A stretch of DNA of 34,409 nucleotides, taken from NCBI GenBank assembly GCA_963746465.1, contig CAVVAY010000003.1, forward strand, positions 1-34,409, read 5' to 3'. Shown here in pieces: positions 15,955 to 26,168 of this stretch. The first letter of the stretch is position 1. Each line of letters opens with the position of its first letter. Position numbers and translations under genes: made by a program. The stretch is from CAVVAY01 sp963746465 (GTDB lineage: Bacteria > Actinomycetota > Actinomycetes > JACCUZ01). The notes beneath the pieces are model-generated. The model worked only from the letters and a program-made list of their open reading frames with translations, searched no databases and was not told the origin of the DNA.

Positions 15955-15983
15955 TCACCTGCCCAGGCGGAAGGACACCCCAC

Positions 15984-17324
15984 ATGTCTCCGGAATGGGT
16001 GGCCATCCTCGCCCTGATCGCGCTGTTCGTGGTGGGCACGGTGCTGCCGATCAACATGGGAGCGCTGGGCTTCGTCGCCGCCTGGCTGGTGGGGATGTAC
16101 TCCCTCGACCTGGACGAGAAGGAGATCATCGCCGGCATCAGCGGCGACCTCGTGCTGACGCTGGTCGGCGTCACCTACCTGTTCGCGATCGCGAAGAACA
16201 ACGGCACCGTCGATCTCATCGTCCGGGCGGCCGTTCGCGCGGTGCGGGGGCGGGTGGCCCTGATCCCGTGGGCGATGTTCGCCGTCACCGCTCTTCTCAC
16301 CGCCATCGGCGCAGCGAGCCCGGCCGCCTGCGCCATCATCGGACCGATCGCGCTCGGCTTCGCCGGCCGCCACCGGATCAACCCGCTGCTGATGGCGATG
16401 CTGGTCGTGCACGGCGCCCAGGCCGGCGGGTTCTCGCCGATCAGTATCTACGGCACCATCACCAACTCGGTCATGCGCGACAACGACCTGCCGGTCAACG
16501 AGATCGGCCTGTTCCTGATCAGCCTGTTCGTGAACCTGGCGATCGCGATCGTGATCTTCCTGGTGATGGGCGGCCGTGAGCTGATGTCCCGACGGATCGA
16601 CGTCGACGAGCTCGATGGGGCCGACGACGAGGCCGTCGGCGGAGCCGGCCGCGGTCCCGGGCCGGTCTCCGGCGCCGGCGGTGGCGGAGTCGGCACCGCG
16701 CAGACGACGTCGACCACACCAGGCATCACGGTCGACCAGATCGTCACGCTGGTCGCCTTCCTGGTGGTGGCGGTGCTCGCCCTCGTCTTCGACCGCAACA
16801 TCGGGTTCGCCGCCATCACTGCGGCCGTCGTGCTGACGGCCCTGTTCCCGGCCAAGCAGAAGGGCGCCATCAACCAGATCGCGTGGTCCACCGTGCTCCT
16901 CGTCGCGGGTGTCAGCACCTTCGCGACCATCCTGGAGACCGCTGGGGCACCGGAGTACGTCGGCAAGTGGGCGGCCGGACTCGGCGCCGTGCTGATCGGC
17001 GCCCTGGTGCTCTGCTACGTCGGCGGCGTCGTGTCGGCGTTCGCCTCGTCCACCGCTCTGCTGCCGATCATCATCCCGATCGCGGTGCCGTTGATCGCCG
17101 AAGGTGGCATCAGCGCCATCGCGATGGTGGCCGCTCTCGCGGTCTCGTCGACCATCGTCGACGTGAGCCCGTTCTCGACCAACGGTGCACTGATGGTCGC
17201 CAACCGACCGGACACGATCGACGAGGAGAAGTTCTACAAGCAGATCCTTGGCTACTCGGCGATCGTCGTCGCAGTCGGACCGCTCCTGGTGTGGGCCGTC
17301 GTGGTCGCGCCCGGCTGGCTGTGA
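15984..17324 (+). CDS. MatC-type dicarboxylate carrier, 446 aa
   Basis: A membrane carrier for malonate-like or C4 dicarboxylates. The N-terminal ~150 residues match the MatC_N domain closely in wording: VGTVLPINMGALGFVAAWLVG, LTLVGVTYLFAIAKNNGTVD, VRGRVALIPWAMF, VVHGAQAGGFSPISIYG. A hydrophilic, Gly-rich loop of about 50 residues (around 205-250) separates two halves of roughly six helices each. The C-terminal half has FASSTALLPIIIPIAVPL and SSTIVDVSPFSTNGAL, the ion-transporter-superfamily repeat with an SPFSTNGA substrate loop. GGAAGGA precedes the ATG by ~9 nt. Substrate specificity is inferred from family only. Confidence 0.87.
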   Translation: MSPEWVAILALIALFVVGTVLPINMGALGFVAAWLVGMYSLDLDEKEIIAGISGDLVLTLVGVTYLFAIAKNNGTVDLIVRAAVRAVRGRVALIPWAMFAVTALLTAIGAASPAACAIIGPIALGFAGRHRINPLLMAMLVVHGAQAGGFSPISIYGTITNSVMRDNDLPVNEIGLFLISLFVNLAIAIVIFLVMGGRELMSRRIDVDELDGADDEAVGGAGRGPGPVSGAGGGGVGTAQTTSTTPGITVDQIVTLVAFLVVAVLALVFDRNIGFAAITAAVVLTALFPAKQKGAINQIAWSTVLLVAGVSTFATILETAGAPEYVGKWAAGLGAVLIGALVLCYVGGVVSAFASSTALLPIIIPIAVPLIAEGGISAIAMVAALAVSSTIVDVSPFSTNGALMVANRPDTIDEEKFYKQILGYSAIVVAVGPLLVWAVVVAPGWL

Positions 17325-17333
17325 CGAGGACGG

Positions 17334-17879
17334 TCAGTAGCCGCCACGACCGCCGTAGTCGCCGCCACCGCTGTCGCCTTTGTCCTTGACCCACGCCCCG
17401 GACGGATCGACCACCCACCACAAGCCGCCGGACAGGTTCTTGCCCTGACCGGTCGCCTGGCCGGGCTTCGCGTCGCCCGCGTAGGTGTACATCGGCCATC
17501 CGTCGACCGTGAGCTGCGTGGCGCCGTCCGAGCGCTTCACCGTGCCCAGCGTCGCGGAGACGTCGTCCGGGTGAGCGAGGGAACCCGGACTGGCCTTGAC
17601 CGGCGGCCAGTAGGTCGCGCAGCTGTCCTCGCAGTTGGAATGGCCCTTGGTGTCAGCGGCGAACGCGTACAGCGTCCGGCCCTTGCCGTCGACGAGGACC
17701 GTGCCGACATCGGTCTTGCCGGTGTCGACGACTTCGCTGCCGCCGGACGCGCCCGAGTTCTGGGTGTCGGTGGTGCCGTCGGAGTCGGAGCCGCAGCCGG
17801 CGAGCAGCAGGACGCCGGTGGCGGCCGCCACGATCCAGGACATCAGGTGCCGCTGGCGGGATCGGGATGGTGTGCTCAT
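17334..17879 (-). CDS. Secreted lipoprotein with Yx(F/W)xxD-type repeats (COG4315), 181 aa
   Basis: A signal peptide ends in the lipobox LLAGC with lipidated Cys at about residue 29, followed by a Ser/Asp/Gly-rich linker. Two copies of the small repeat known from actinobacterial and other secreted proteins follow: GRTLYAFAADTKGHSNCEDS then CATYWPPV, and TVDGWPMYTYAGDAKPGQ then GLWWVVDPSGAW. AGGAGG sits 7 nt before the ATG at 17879. It starts 51 nt after the anti-sigma stop and probably shares the sigma factor's transcript. Function of the repeat family is unknown; redox or haem links have been suggested for some members. Confidence 0.88.
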   Translation of the reverse strand: MSTPSRSRQRHLMSWIVAAATGVLLLAGCGSDSDGTTDTQNSGASGGSEVVDTGKTDVGTVLVDGKGRTLYAFAADTKGHSNCEDSCATYWPPVKASPGSLAHPDDVSATLGTVKRSDGATQLTVDGWPMYTYAGDAKPGQATGQGKNLSGGLWWVVDPSGAWVKDKGDSGGGDYGGRGGY

Positions 17880-17930
17880 GGTCGGACCTCCTGGGTCTAC
17901 CTGGAGACACGCACCTCGGCGCCTGGTGGT

Positions 17931-18635
17931 TCAACCCGAACGGGCATCGGTCACCGGCAAGGTCACGAGCACCACACCGTCCCCGCGGACCACTTGCAAC
18001 GAGGTGATCGAGCGCCGCGGGAAGCTCGTCGTACCGGTGACGCTGGCATGCCCCTTGTAGGTCGCGACCCAGCTGGCGGCCACCTCGCGCTTGCCGGAGT
18101 CGTCGCGGGCGACCAGCTCGCACCACTCTCCGGGGCCGACACCACCGAGCACGATGCTCAGCTGGGTGCCGCTGGCCGCCCGCGCCAGGGTGACCCTGGC
18201 CCAGACCTCGGTCTGCGGATCGGTGCGGTCGACCACGATCGGGCCACCAGCCTGGGGTCGGGAACCGGATCCGGGCCCGTCGTCCAGCAGCCCCGGCAGC
18301 AGCACGGCTGACGCGGCGACGACGACCGCAGCTGCCGCGCCGACGGCGGCGACACGCAGCCGCCGACGGCGCGACCGGGCACGGGCAGCTGCGACGACGC
18401 GCTCGGAGAACCGCGGCGGTGGCGAGGGGAGTCCGGTGGCGGCCGCGACCGGGTCGACGCGGTGCAGCAGGCCGGGAAGCACGGCGAGCTCCGCGAGCTC
18501 GGCAGCGCATCGTTCGCACCCGGCGAGATGAGCCTCGACGGCCGGTCGCTCCTCGGGGTCGATGACGCCGAGGACCAGGACACCGAGCGAGAGGCGGACC
18601 TGCGCGCAGTCCATGGCCCCGACCTTCTCGGTCAC
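17931..18635 (-). CDS. Zinc-type anti-sigma factor, single-pass membrane protein, 234 aa
   Basis: Cytoplasmic N-terminus with the ZAS motif HLAGCERC at about residues 36-43, which binds zinc and should hold the ECF sigma factor. One membrane helix (VAAVGAAAAVVVAASAVLLPGLL, around 95-117) follows an Arg-rich stretch. The ~115-residue outer part is beta-rich with WARVTLARAASGTQLSIVL and GEWCELVARDDSG; it may sense envelope change. GTG at 18635 overlaps the sigma stop (GTGA); an internal ATG seven codons later is an alternative start. Confidence 0.85.
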   Translation of the reverse strand: MTEKVGAMDCAQVRLSLGVLVLGVIDPEERPAVEAHLAGCERCAAELAELAVLPGLLHRVDPVAAATGLPSPPPRFSERVVAAARARSRRRRLRVAAVGAAAAVVVAASAVLLPGLLDDGPGSGSRPQAGGPIVVDRTDPQTEVWARVTLARAASGTQLSIVLGGVGPGEWCELVARDDSGKREVAASWVATYKGHASVTGTTSFPRRSITSLQVVRGDGVVLVTLPVTDARSG

Positions 18636-19216
18636 GAGATCACCCCGCGCTCCAGCAGGGCGCCGCGCAGTGCCCGCAAGGCGTAGAACGTGCGGGACTT
18701 CACGGTCCCCTCCGGCACCTCGAGGGCGACGGCGGCCTGACGGACCGAGCGCCCGCGGTAGAAGGTCTCGACGAGCACGGCCCGGTGGGCGGCCGTCAGC
18801 TCGGCCAGCGCCTCGGCCACCACCCACGACTCGACTGCCAGGTCGATCTCGTCGTCGACCGCCGAGAGCGGCGTCTCCGGGATCTTGTCGGTGACCTCGA
18901 ACGGCCGGGCCCGCCGGGCCCGGGCCTGGTCGCGGACCACGTTGCGGGCCACGGTCAGCAGCCAGGCGCGGGTAGAACCGCGGTCCGGTGCGAGGGCCTC
19001 GGGATGGGTCCAGGCGCGGATCAACGTCTCTTGCACGACGTCCTCGGCTTGCGCGCGGTCGCCCGTGAGGTGACTGGCGTACGCGAGCAGCACCGCACTG
19101 TGCTCGTCGCACAGGCGCGCCAGTGCTTCCTCGTCGACCCGCGCGGCCTGCCGGCCGCGGGCGTCCCGCCATGCCGCCACACTGCCAGGAACGTGGGTCC
19201 GGTCGGTCCGGTTCAC
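18632..19216 (-). CDS. ECF sigma factor, 194 aa
   Basis: RNA polymerase sigma-70 factor of the extracytoplasmic type. Region 2 runs from LCDEHSAVLLAYASHLTGDR through AEDVVQETLIRAWTHPEAL and WLLTVARNVVRDQ. Region 4 has ELTAAHRAVLVETFYRGRS, then QAAVALEVPEGTVKSRTFYALRALR, the -35-binding HTH. I choose the GTG at 19216 because GGGAG lies 6 nt upstream and this gives a normal ECF length; an upstream in-frame ATG at 19276 would add 20 residues that read through the promoter region. Anti-sigma and lipoprotein genes follow on the same strand. Confidence 0.88.
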   Translation of the reverse strand: MNRTDRTHVPGSVAAWRDARGRQAARVDEEALARLCDEHSAVLLAYASHLTGDRAQAEDVVQETLIRAWTHPEALAPDRGSTRAWLLTVARNVVRDQARARRARPFEVTDKIPETPLSAVDDEIDLAVESWVVAEALAELTAAHRAVLVETFYRGRSVRQAAVALEVPEGTVKSRTFYALRALRGALLERGVIS

Positions 19217-19248
19217 CGGCCGCTCCCGATCAAGGCCATCGGCTCTCC

Positions 19249-19286
19249 TCCGGACGTGGAACGTCCGGAACAGCATCTACCGTTCC
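19249..19286. promoter_or_regulatory. Divergent promoter region with TCCGGA-N9-TCCGGA element
   Basis: TCCGGACGT (19249-19257) and ACGTCCGGA (19261-19269) form a perfect 9-bp inverted repeat around GGA. The same core, TCCGGA twice with 9 bp between, recurs at 21284-21304, and in both places the second TCCGGA ends 21 nt before an ATG. The region also holds GGAACG (19258-19263) and CGTTCC (19281-19286), which read as GGAAC-N18-CGTT on both strands and so could serve as an ECF-type promoter for the sigma gene; that spacer is somewhat long. Confidence 0.5.
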
Positions 19287-19290
19287 GCGC

Positions 19291-19851
19291 ATGACCAACA
19301 GTGACTTCCCCTGGGAACCGCCCCTCGCCGGCAACGAGACCGAGCACCTGATCGGTGCGCTGGACCGGCTCCGGACCACTTTCCGCTGGAAGTCCGGGCA
19401 CCTCGACGCGACCGGGCTGCAGACCCGCGTCGGGGCGTCCGAGCTGACCCTGGGCAACCTGCTCAAGCACCTCGCGTTCGTCGAGGACTACACCTTCACC
19501 ATCAAGCTGCGCGGCCAGGTCTCACCCGGTGCACCCTGGGAGACCGTCGACTGGGAGGCACACCCCGACTGGCCCTTCAGCTCGGCGGCCGACGACACCC
19601 CCGAGGAGCTCTACGCCCTCTGGGACGCCGCCGTCGAGCGGTCCGGCAGGCGGCTCGACGCCGCACTGGCCGACGGTGGGCTCGACCAGCTGGTCGACGC
19701 GAGCGACGACGACGGCCACCACGCCAGCCTGCGCCGGCTGGTCTTCGACCTGGTCGAGGAGTACGGGCGGCACACCGGGCACGCCGACCTGCTCCGCGAG
19801 GCGGTGGACGGTCTGGTCGGTGAGGACCCGCCGGCCGGATGGCACGTCTGA
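19291..19851 (+). CDS. DinB-fold protein (DUF664, mycothiol-transferase-like), 186 aa
   Basis: Predicted four-helix-bundle metal enzyme. The three DinB metal ligands are seen: His60 in GNLLKHLAFVE, and His161 and His164 in EEYGRHTGHADLLRE, and the C-terminal half has the DUF664 look. Family members include thiol-dependent transferases that detoxify electrophiles; the substrate here is unknown. No ribosome site precedes the ATG; the promoter-like region ends a few bases before it, so the mRNA may be leaderless. It shares its upstream element with the DUF1905 gene at 21326. Confidence 0.85.
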   Translation: MTNSDFPWEPPLAGNETEHLIGALDRLRTTFRWKSGHLDATGLQTRVGASELTLGNLLKHLAFVEDYTFTIKLRGQVSPGAPWETVDWEAHPDWPFSSAADDTPEELYALWDAAVERSGRRLDAALADGGLDQLVDASDDDGHHASLRRLVFDLVEEYGRHTGHADLLREAVDGLVGEDPPAGWHV

Positions 19852-19866
19852 GCGCGAGGGCTCCCG

Positions 19867-20250
19867 CTAGGTGTCCAGGTAGAGGCAGAACGGATGACCG
19901 GCGGGGTCCAGCATCACCCTGACGTCCTGCTGCGGCTGGTAGGACGCCAGCTCGGCTCCGACCTCCAACGCGAAAGCGACCGCGTGGTCGAGGTCGTCCA
20001 CGGCCAGGTCGAGGTGGACCTGCATCTGCGGCTCGCCGTCCTTGGTCGGCCACACCGGCCGCACGTACTTCTCCTCGGTCGCGAAGGCCAGGTTGTAGCC
20101 CGCGTCCTTCGACGGGGCGAGGTCCACCCAGTCGTCGGCCTCGGAGAAGATCTGCCAGTCGAGCAGGCGGGCGTAGAAGTGCGCCAGCTCACGGGCATCC
20201 GGTGCGTCGAGCACGACGCCGAACCACTGGGTATTCGTTCGAAGCGGCAT
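19867..20250 (-). CDS. VOC (glyoxalase/bleomycin-resistance fold) protein, 127 aa
   Basis: Two beta-alpha-beta-beta-beta units typical of the vicinal-oxygen-chelate fold: TQWFGVVLDAPDARELAHFY with LLDWQIF, and MQVHLDLAVDDLDHAVAFALE with a C-terminal DPAGHPFCLYL. His in the second unit (QVHLDL) and the Asp/His near the end fit, but a full metal set cannot be confirmed. AGGA stands 7 nt before the ATG. It converges on the DinB gene (15 bp) and lies downstream of the WYL regulator on the same strand (55 bp). Confidence 0.85.
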   Translation of the reverse strand: MPLRTNTQWFGVVLDAPDARELAHFYARLLDWQIFSEADDWVDLAPSKDAGYNLAFATEEKYVRPVWPTKDGEPQMQVHLDLAVDDLDHAVAFALEVGAELASYQPQQDVRVMLDPAGHPFCLYLDT

Positions 20251-20305
20251 CGGAACATCCTGACCCAACCGGTACGCCTGTTGCACCTGGAGGCGGCCGC
20301 GGACC

Positions 20306-21271
20306 TCAGCTGTCGGGGTCCACGGCCGCGTCGACCAGTCGCTGCCCGACCACCCGGGCGGTCTCCCGCAGCTCGGGACCGCCGACGATGCGGTACGGCG
20401 AGGAGATGGCCGCGAGCTGCTCGGCGTACCACCACGGGTTGCTGGTGCTGCCGACCAACCGCGTCGTCCCGGCGTCGATGGGCTCGAGCCGGCCGAGCGC
20501 GCGCGGCAGGCGGGCACCCACCGCGGCCTGCGACGCATCGATGATGACGTCGACCTGGTACTCCCAGCCGACGGCGAGGTGCGCCTCGAGCAGGGCGACC
20601 GGGTCGAGGTCGTCGGGCGGGATGAAGGTGTCGTCGAGCACCTCGACCTCGTGGACCCGGTCGACCCGGTATGCCCGTAGCGCGTCCGCCTGGTGCGAGT
20701 GGCAGAGCAGGTACCAACGGCCGTGCCGGACCACCAGTGCCCACGGGTCCAGGTCTGCGACCCACTCCGACCCGGCCTCGGTGCGGTATGCCAGCCGCAC
20801 TCGTCGTCGGTCCGAGCAGGCCTGGACCAGCGTGCTCGTCGTCCCGGGGTCGGGGCGGGCCGCAGCACGGTCGGGGGCCGGCGCCGTGCTGCGGCGTACC
20901 GCCTCGGCCTGGGCGGCCACCGGCTCCGGCAGCGCCCGCACGATCTTGCCGAGCGCGCTGCCGACCGGGTCGGCCGGGTTGCCTGCGTCGTGGTGGCCGT
21001 CGAGCACCGCCATCACCAGACCGAGGGCCTCGGTGGAGGTGAACACCAGTGGCGGGAGCCGCAGGCCGCGGCCGACCCGGTAGCCGCCGTACGGTCCTCG
21101 CTCGGACTCGACCGGGATGCCGGCCTCGCGCAGGATGGCGACGTAGCGCCGGGCCGCGCGCTCGGAGACGCCGAGCTTGTCGGCCAGCCGGTCCGCGGTG
21201 ATGCCCGGGCTGCCCTGGAGCAGCTCGAGGGCCAGCAGAGCGCGAGCCGTGGGGCTGGTCCCTGCCGTCAT
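20306..21271 (-). CDS. WYL-domain transcriptional regulator with N-terminal HTH, 321 aa
   Basis: A DeoR/HTH_11-type winged helix occupies residues ~5-60 (RALLALELLQGSPGITADRL, LGVSERAARRYVAILREAGI, then GPYGGYRVGRGLRLPPL). A WYL domain follows at ~145-310 (RRRVRLAYRT, DPWALVVRHGRWYLLCHSH, RAYRVDRVHEVEVLDD, NPWWYAEQLAAISSPYRIVGG). WYL domains sense small ligands or nucleic acids. The start at 21271 is 54 bp from the divergent DUF1905 gene; a TCCGGA-N9-TCCGGA element lies between, and the frame open further upstream lies antisense to that gene. It is the obvious candidate binder of that element. Confidence 0.9.
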   Translation of the reverse strand: MTAGTSPTARALLALELLQGSPGITADRLADKLGVSERAARRYVAILREAGIPVESERGPYGGYRVGRGLRLPPLVFTSTEALGLVMAVLDGHHDAGNPADPVGSALGKIVRALPEPVAAQAEAVRRSTAPAPDRAAARPDPGTTSTLVQACSDRRRVRLAYRTEAGSEWVADLDPWALVVRHGRWYLLCHSHQADALRAYRVDRVHEVEVLDDTFIPPDDLDPVALLEAHLAVGWEYQVDVIIDASQAAVGARLPRALGRLEPIDAGTTRLVGSTSNPWWYAEQLAAISSPYRIVGGPELRETARVVGQRLVDAAVDPDS

Positions 21272-21281
21272 CCGAGTCTCC

Positions 21282-21306
21282 GTTCCGGAAGCGCAACGTC
21301 CGGAAC
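21282..21306. promoter_or_regulatory. Operator-like palindrome GTTCCGGA-N9-TCCGGAAC
   Basis: Perfect 8-bp arms at 21282-21289 and 21299-21306 in the 54-bp gap between the WYL regulator and the DUF1905 gene. The right half AACGTCCGGAACAG (21295-21308) is identical to 19260-19273 before the DinB gene, and both copies stand 17 nt before an ATG. A TAGTCT hexamer at 21313-21318 could be the -10 of a leaderless DUF1905 mRNA. Confidence 0.6.
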
Positions 21307-21325
21307 AGAACCTAGTCTGCGGGGC

Positions 21326-21634
21326 ATGGCTGACGGCATGGACCTCGACGTCACCGGCGACATCTGGCACTGGCGGGGGCCGGCGCCGTACTACTTCGTC
21401 ACGGTGCCGGCCGAGCAGAGCCGGCACCTCAAAGCGGTGGCCGCGGCCGTGACGTACGGCTGGGGCATGATCCCGGTCCTGGCCCAGGTCGGGGAGACCG
21501 AGTGGGAGACCTCGCTGTTCCCGAAGAACGGTCTGTACGTCGTGCCGCTGAAGGACGCGGTGCGGGCGGCCGAGGGCCTGGACGAGGGGGAGACCGTCAC
21601 GCTCCGGCTGACCGTCGCCGGCGCCCCCGGCTGA
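21326..21634 (+). CDS. DUF1905 protein, 102 aa
   Basis: Small single-domain protein that matches the DUF1905 pattern: WHWRGPAPYYFVTVPAEQS at the N-terminus, then GMIPVLAQVGETEWETSLFP, and LYVVPLKDAVRAAEGLDEGE followed by a final TLRLTV strand. A beta-barrel-like fold is likely and the biochemical role is unknown. No ribosome site precedes the ATG at 21326, so leaderless translation fits; a second in-frame ATG is at 21338. Divergent from the WYL regulator. Confidence 0.85.
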   Translation: MADGMDLDVTGDIWHWRGPAPYYFVTVPAEQSRHLKAVAAAVTYGWGMIPVLAQVGETEWETSLFPKNGLYVVPLKDAVRAAEGLDEGETVTLRLTVAGAPG

Positions 21635-21645
21635 GCGAGGCTTGG

Positions 21646-24042
<2,397 letters not shown>

Positions 24043-24045
24043 GCG

Positions 24046-24282
24046 TCAGCCTTGGGGCAGCGCGGCGAAGTCGCGCTTGGCCTGCCGGTACCACCCCATG
24101 CCTGCGATCGGGTTCTTCCACCGGCCCTGCATGTCCTTCAGCGCACTCTTGTGGGTCTCGTCACCACCGGCGACCGCGTCCTTCAGGTGTCGGTCCTGCG
24201 CCTTGATGACGTCGTTGGCGGTCTCACCGTGCAGTGCGAGATCGCAGGGCCCGCCCAGCTGCTTGCAGGTCATCGTCTTCAT
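24046..24282 (-). CDS. DUF1059-like small protein, 78 aa
   Basis: The N-terminus MKTMTCKQLGGPCDLALHGE carries the two cysteines typical of DUF1059 proteins (TC-x-LGG-C), and a helical C-terminus is rich in Lys and Asp with a Trp-Lys-Asn-Pro segment. The ATG at 24282 gives the usual family N-terminus and has AAAGGAG 11 nt upstream; an in-frame ATG at 24318 that overlaps the VOC stop (ATGA) would add 12 residues. Function unknown. Confidence 0.78.
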   Translation of the reverse strand: MKTMTCKQLGGPCDLALHGETANDVIKAQDRHLKDAVAGGDETHKSALKDMQGRWKNPIAGMGWYRQAKRDFAALPQG

Positions 24283-24314
24283 CGAAGCATCGACTCCTTT
24301 GGTCGTCGGGCGGG

Positions 24315-24725
24315 TCACGGCAGTTCCTGGATGCGGATCAGGTTGCCCGCGGGATCGCGGAACGCGCAGTCGCGGATGCCGTAGGGCTGCTGGGTCGGTT
24401 CCTGGACGACCTCGGCGTCGTTCGCCTGCACCTTCTCGAACGTGCCGTCGAGGTCCTTGGTCGCCAGCAGGATCCAGCCGTAGGTGCCCTTGGCCATCAT
24501 CTCGCCGATGGTTCGGCGCTCGTCGTCGGTGACACCGGGGTCGGCGGCCGGCGGGGCGAGCAGGATGGAGGTGTCGGGCTGGCCTGCGGGGCCGACGGTG
24601 ATCCAGCGCATCGTGCCGGACCCGACGTCGTTGCGGACCTCGAAGCCGAGGGTGTCGCGGTAGAACGCCACGGAGGCGTCCGGGTCGTCGTGCGGGAGGA
24701 CTGTGGTGGAAATGGTGATGTCCAT
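24315..24725 (-). CDS. VOC-family protein, 136 aa
   Basis: Vicinal-oxygen-chelate fold: ITISTTVLPHDDPDASVAFY and DTLGFEVRNDVGSGTMRW in the first half, WILLATKDLDGTFEKVQAND with FRDPAGNLIRIQEL in the second. The C-terminal DPAGN motif is typical of antibiotic-binding or glyoxalase-like members, where the Glu before the last strand is a ligand. It follows the AraC regulator by 10 bp, a common pairing in actinomycetes, and precedes DUF1059 and UvrA-like genes. Confidence 0.88.
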   Translation of the reverse strand: MDITISTTVLPHDDPDASVAFYRDTLGFEVRNDVGSGTMRWITVGPAGQPDTSILLAPPAADPGVTDDERRTIGEMMAKGTYGWILLATKDLDGTFEKVQANDAEVVQEPTQQPYGIRDCAFRDPAGNLIRIQELP

Positions 24726-24735
24726 GGCGCTCAGG

Positions 24736-25179
24736 CTAGGTGCGGCTCGGTGACCGTGCTTCTCGATTCCTGATCGGTTTGGTCACCTGCTTCGCCACGC
24801 AGGACGGTATCCCGGCCGTCGCCCGCGCCGCCTCGCGCCGGTACACGCTGGGCGGCACACCGACCAGCTCGGTGAAGCGAGTGCTGAACGTGCCCAGCGA
24901 GGAGCAGCCCACCGCGAAGCAGACCTCGGTGACGCTGAGGTCGCCGCGACGCAGCAGCGCCATCGCGCGCTCGATGCGCCGGGTCATCAGGTAGCCGTAC
25001 GGCGACTCGCCGTAGGCCGCGCGGAACTCGCGGCTGAGGTGCCCGGCCGACATGTGCGCGCCGCGGGCGAGCGCCTCGACGTCCAGCGGCTGGGCGTACT
25101 CCCGGTCGATCCGGTCGCGAACCCGCCGCAGCCGCGCGAGGTCGCTCAGGCGCTGCGACGAGTCGGGTCTGCTGGTCAC
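24736..25179 (-). CDS. AraC-family regulator, HTH only, 147 aa
   Basis: Two helix-turn-helix units are visible: LDVEALARGAHMSAGHLSRE and LSVTEVCFAVGCSSLGTFST, then FTELVGVPPSVYRRE, the full AraC DNA-binding domain. A long ligand domain is absent, so the signal may come from a partner. GTG at 25179 is my choice because it starts just before the conserved helix block; the ATG at 25278 would add 33 low-complexity residues and has no better site. First gene of the operon leading to the UvrA-like protein, so it probably controls it. Confidence 0.82.
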   Translation of the reverse strand: MTSRPDSSQRLSDLARLRRVRDRIDREYAQPLDVEALARGAHMSAGHLSREFRAAYGESPYGYLMTRRIERAMALLRRGDLSVTEVCFAVGCSSLGTFSTRFTELVGVPPSVYRREAARATAGIPSCVAKQVTKPIRNREARSPSRT

Positions 25180-25315
25180 CCGCCCGATGGTGCCATGTCC
25201 CGCGGTCGTGCAGGAAGATCGCTGCGAGGTTGTCGTATGGCGGCCGAGCTGTTCGTGGCACTGGTGAGGGCCGCCCACCAGAGCGCGCCGTCACCGACCA
25301 CAGGAGATGACACAG

Positions 25316-26149
25316 ATGCAGCGTTCCAAGCCCGTCGCCCGTCGTCTCTTCGAGCTCACCGAGCCGATCTCCCTGGTCAACTTCTTCTCGCCGGAGCCCA
25401 ACGACTCGATGGCGGCGCTCGGCTTCGGCAACTACTGGGACGGCTACTTCGCGGGACGCTCGGCGCCCCTCGGCCGGGTCCCGGCCGGGGTCGTGCACGC
25501 AGCCTTCTACAACTTCGCTGACGGGGAGGTGGCCCGCCACATCCCCAAGGTCTGGGACACGGCCACGCCCGAGGCGGCCCACGCCGCACGCGAGCAGGGC
25601 TGTGTGGCGGCGCTGCGGCGCATCCTGGGCGACCTCATCGAGACTCCCGGGCTCGCGCGGGCCGCCGAGCTCCTCGCCAAGGCGTCGACCAGCGCCCCGA
25701 CGGAGGGACGAGTCATGTACGCCGGGTTGCGCACGCTCCCGATGCCGGAGGAGCCCGTGGCCCGGCTCTGGCACGCGGCCAACATGCTCCGCGAGCACCG
25801 CGGGGACGGCCACATCGCTGCGCTGGTCTCCGAGCGGATCGGCGGGACCGAGGCCCACGTGCTCAGTGCCCTGGCCAGCGGCATCTACCCCGCCGAGTCG
25901 TTCGGCCGGATCCACCACCTGCCCAAGGCCCGACTGGCCGAGGTCATGGGGGGCCTGCGCGAGCGCGGCCTGCTCGATGCCTCCGGTCGCTTCACCCAGG
26001 CCGGCCGCAGGACCAAGGACCGGATCGAGTCGCTGACCGACGCGCTCGCAGAGGCTCCGTACGAGGGGCTGGAGCCGCGCGAGCTCGACGAGCTCATCGC
26101 TTCGCTCGAGCCCATCTCGGCACGACTCGAGGCCACCGGGTCGCAGTAG
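25316..26149 (+). CDS. SCO6745-type protein with HTH-like C-terminus, 277 aa
   Basis: Matches the actinobacterial SCO6745 family in wording: ARRLFELTEPISLVNFFSPE, GNYWDGYFAGRSAPLG, VVHAAFYNFADGEVARHIP, then a helical middle. The C-terminal half has IHHLPKARLAEVMGGLRERGLLDASGRFTQ, a winged-helix-like layout as in MarR-type folds. Function is unknown. AGGAG (25302-25306) touches an in-frame ATG at 25307 but stands 9 nt before the ATG at 25316, so the latter is chosen. Divergent from the AraC gene (136 bp). Confidence 0.83.
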   Translation: MQRSKPVARRLFELTEPISLVNFFSPEPNDSMAALGFGNYWDGYFAGRSAPLGRVPAGVVHAAFYNFADGEVARHIPKVWDTATPEAAHAAREQGCVAALRRILGDLIETPGLARAAELLAKASTSAPTEGRVMYAGLRTLPMPEEPVARLWHAANMLREHRGDGHIAALVSERIGGTEAHVLSALASGIYPAESFGRIHHLPKARLAEVMGGLRERGLLDASGRFTQAGRRTKDRIESLTDALAEAPYEGLEPRELDELIASLEPISARLEATGSQ

Positions 26150-26168
26150 GACGATGCCGACCCGGACC

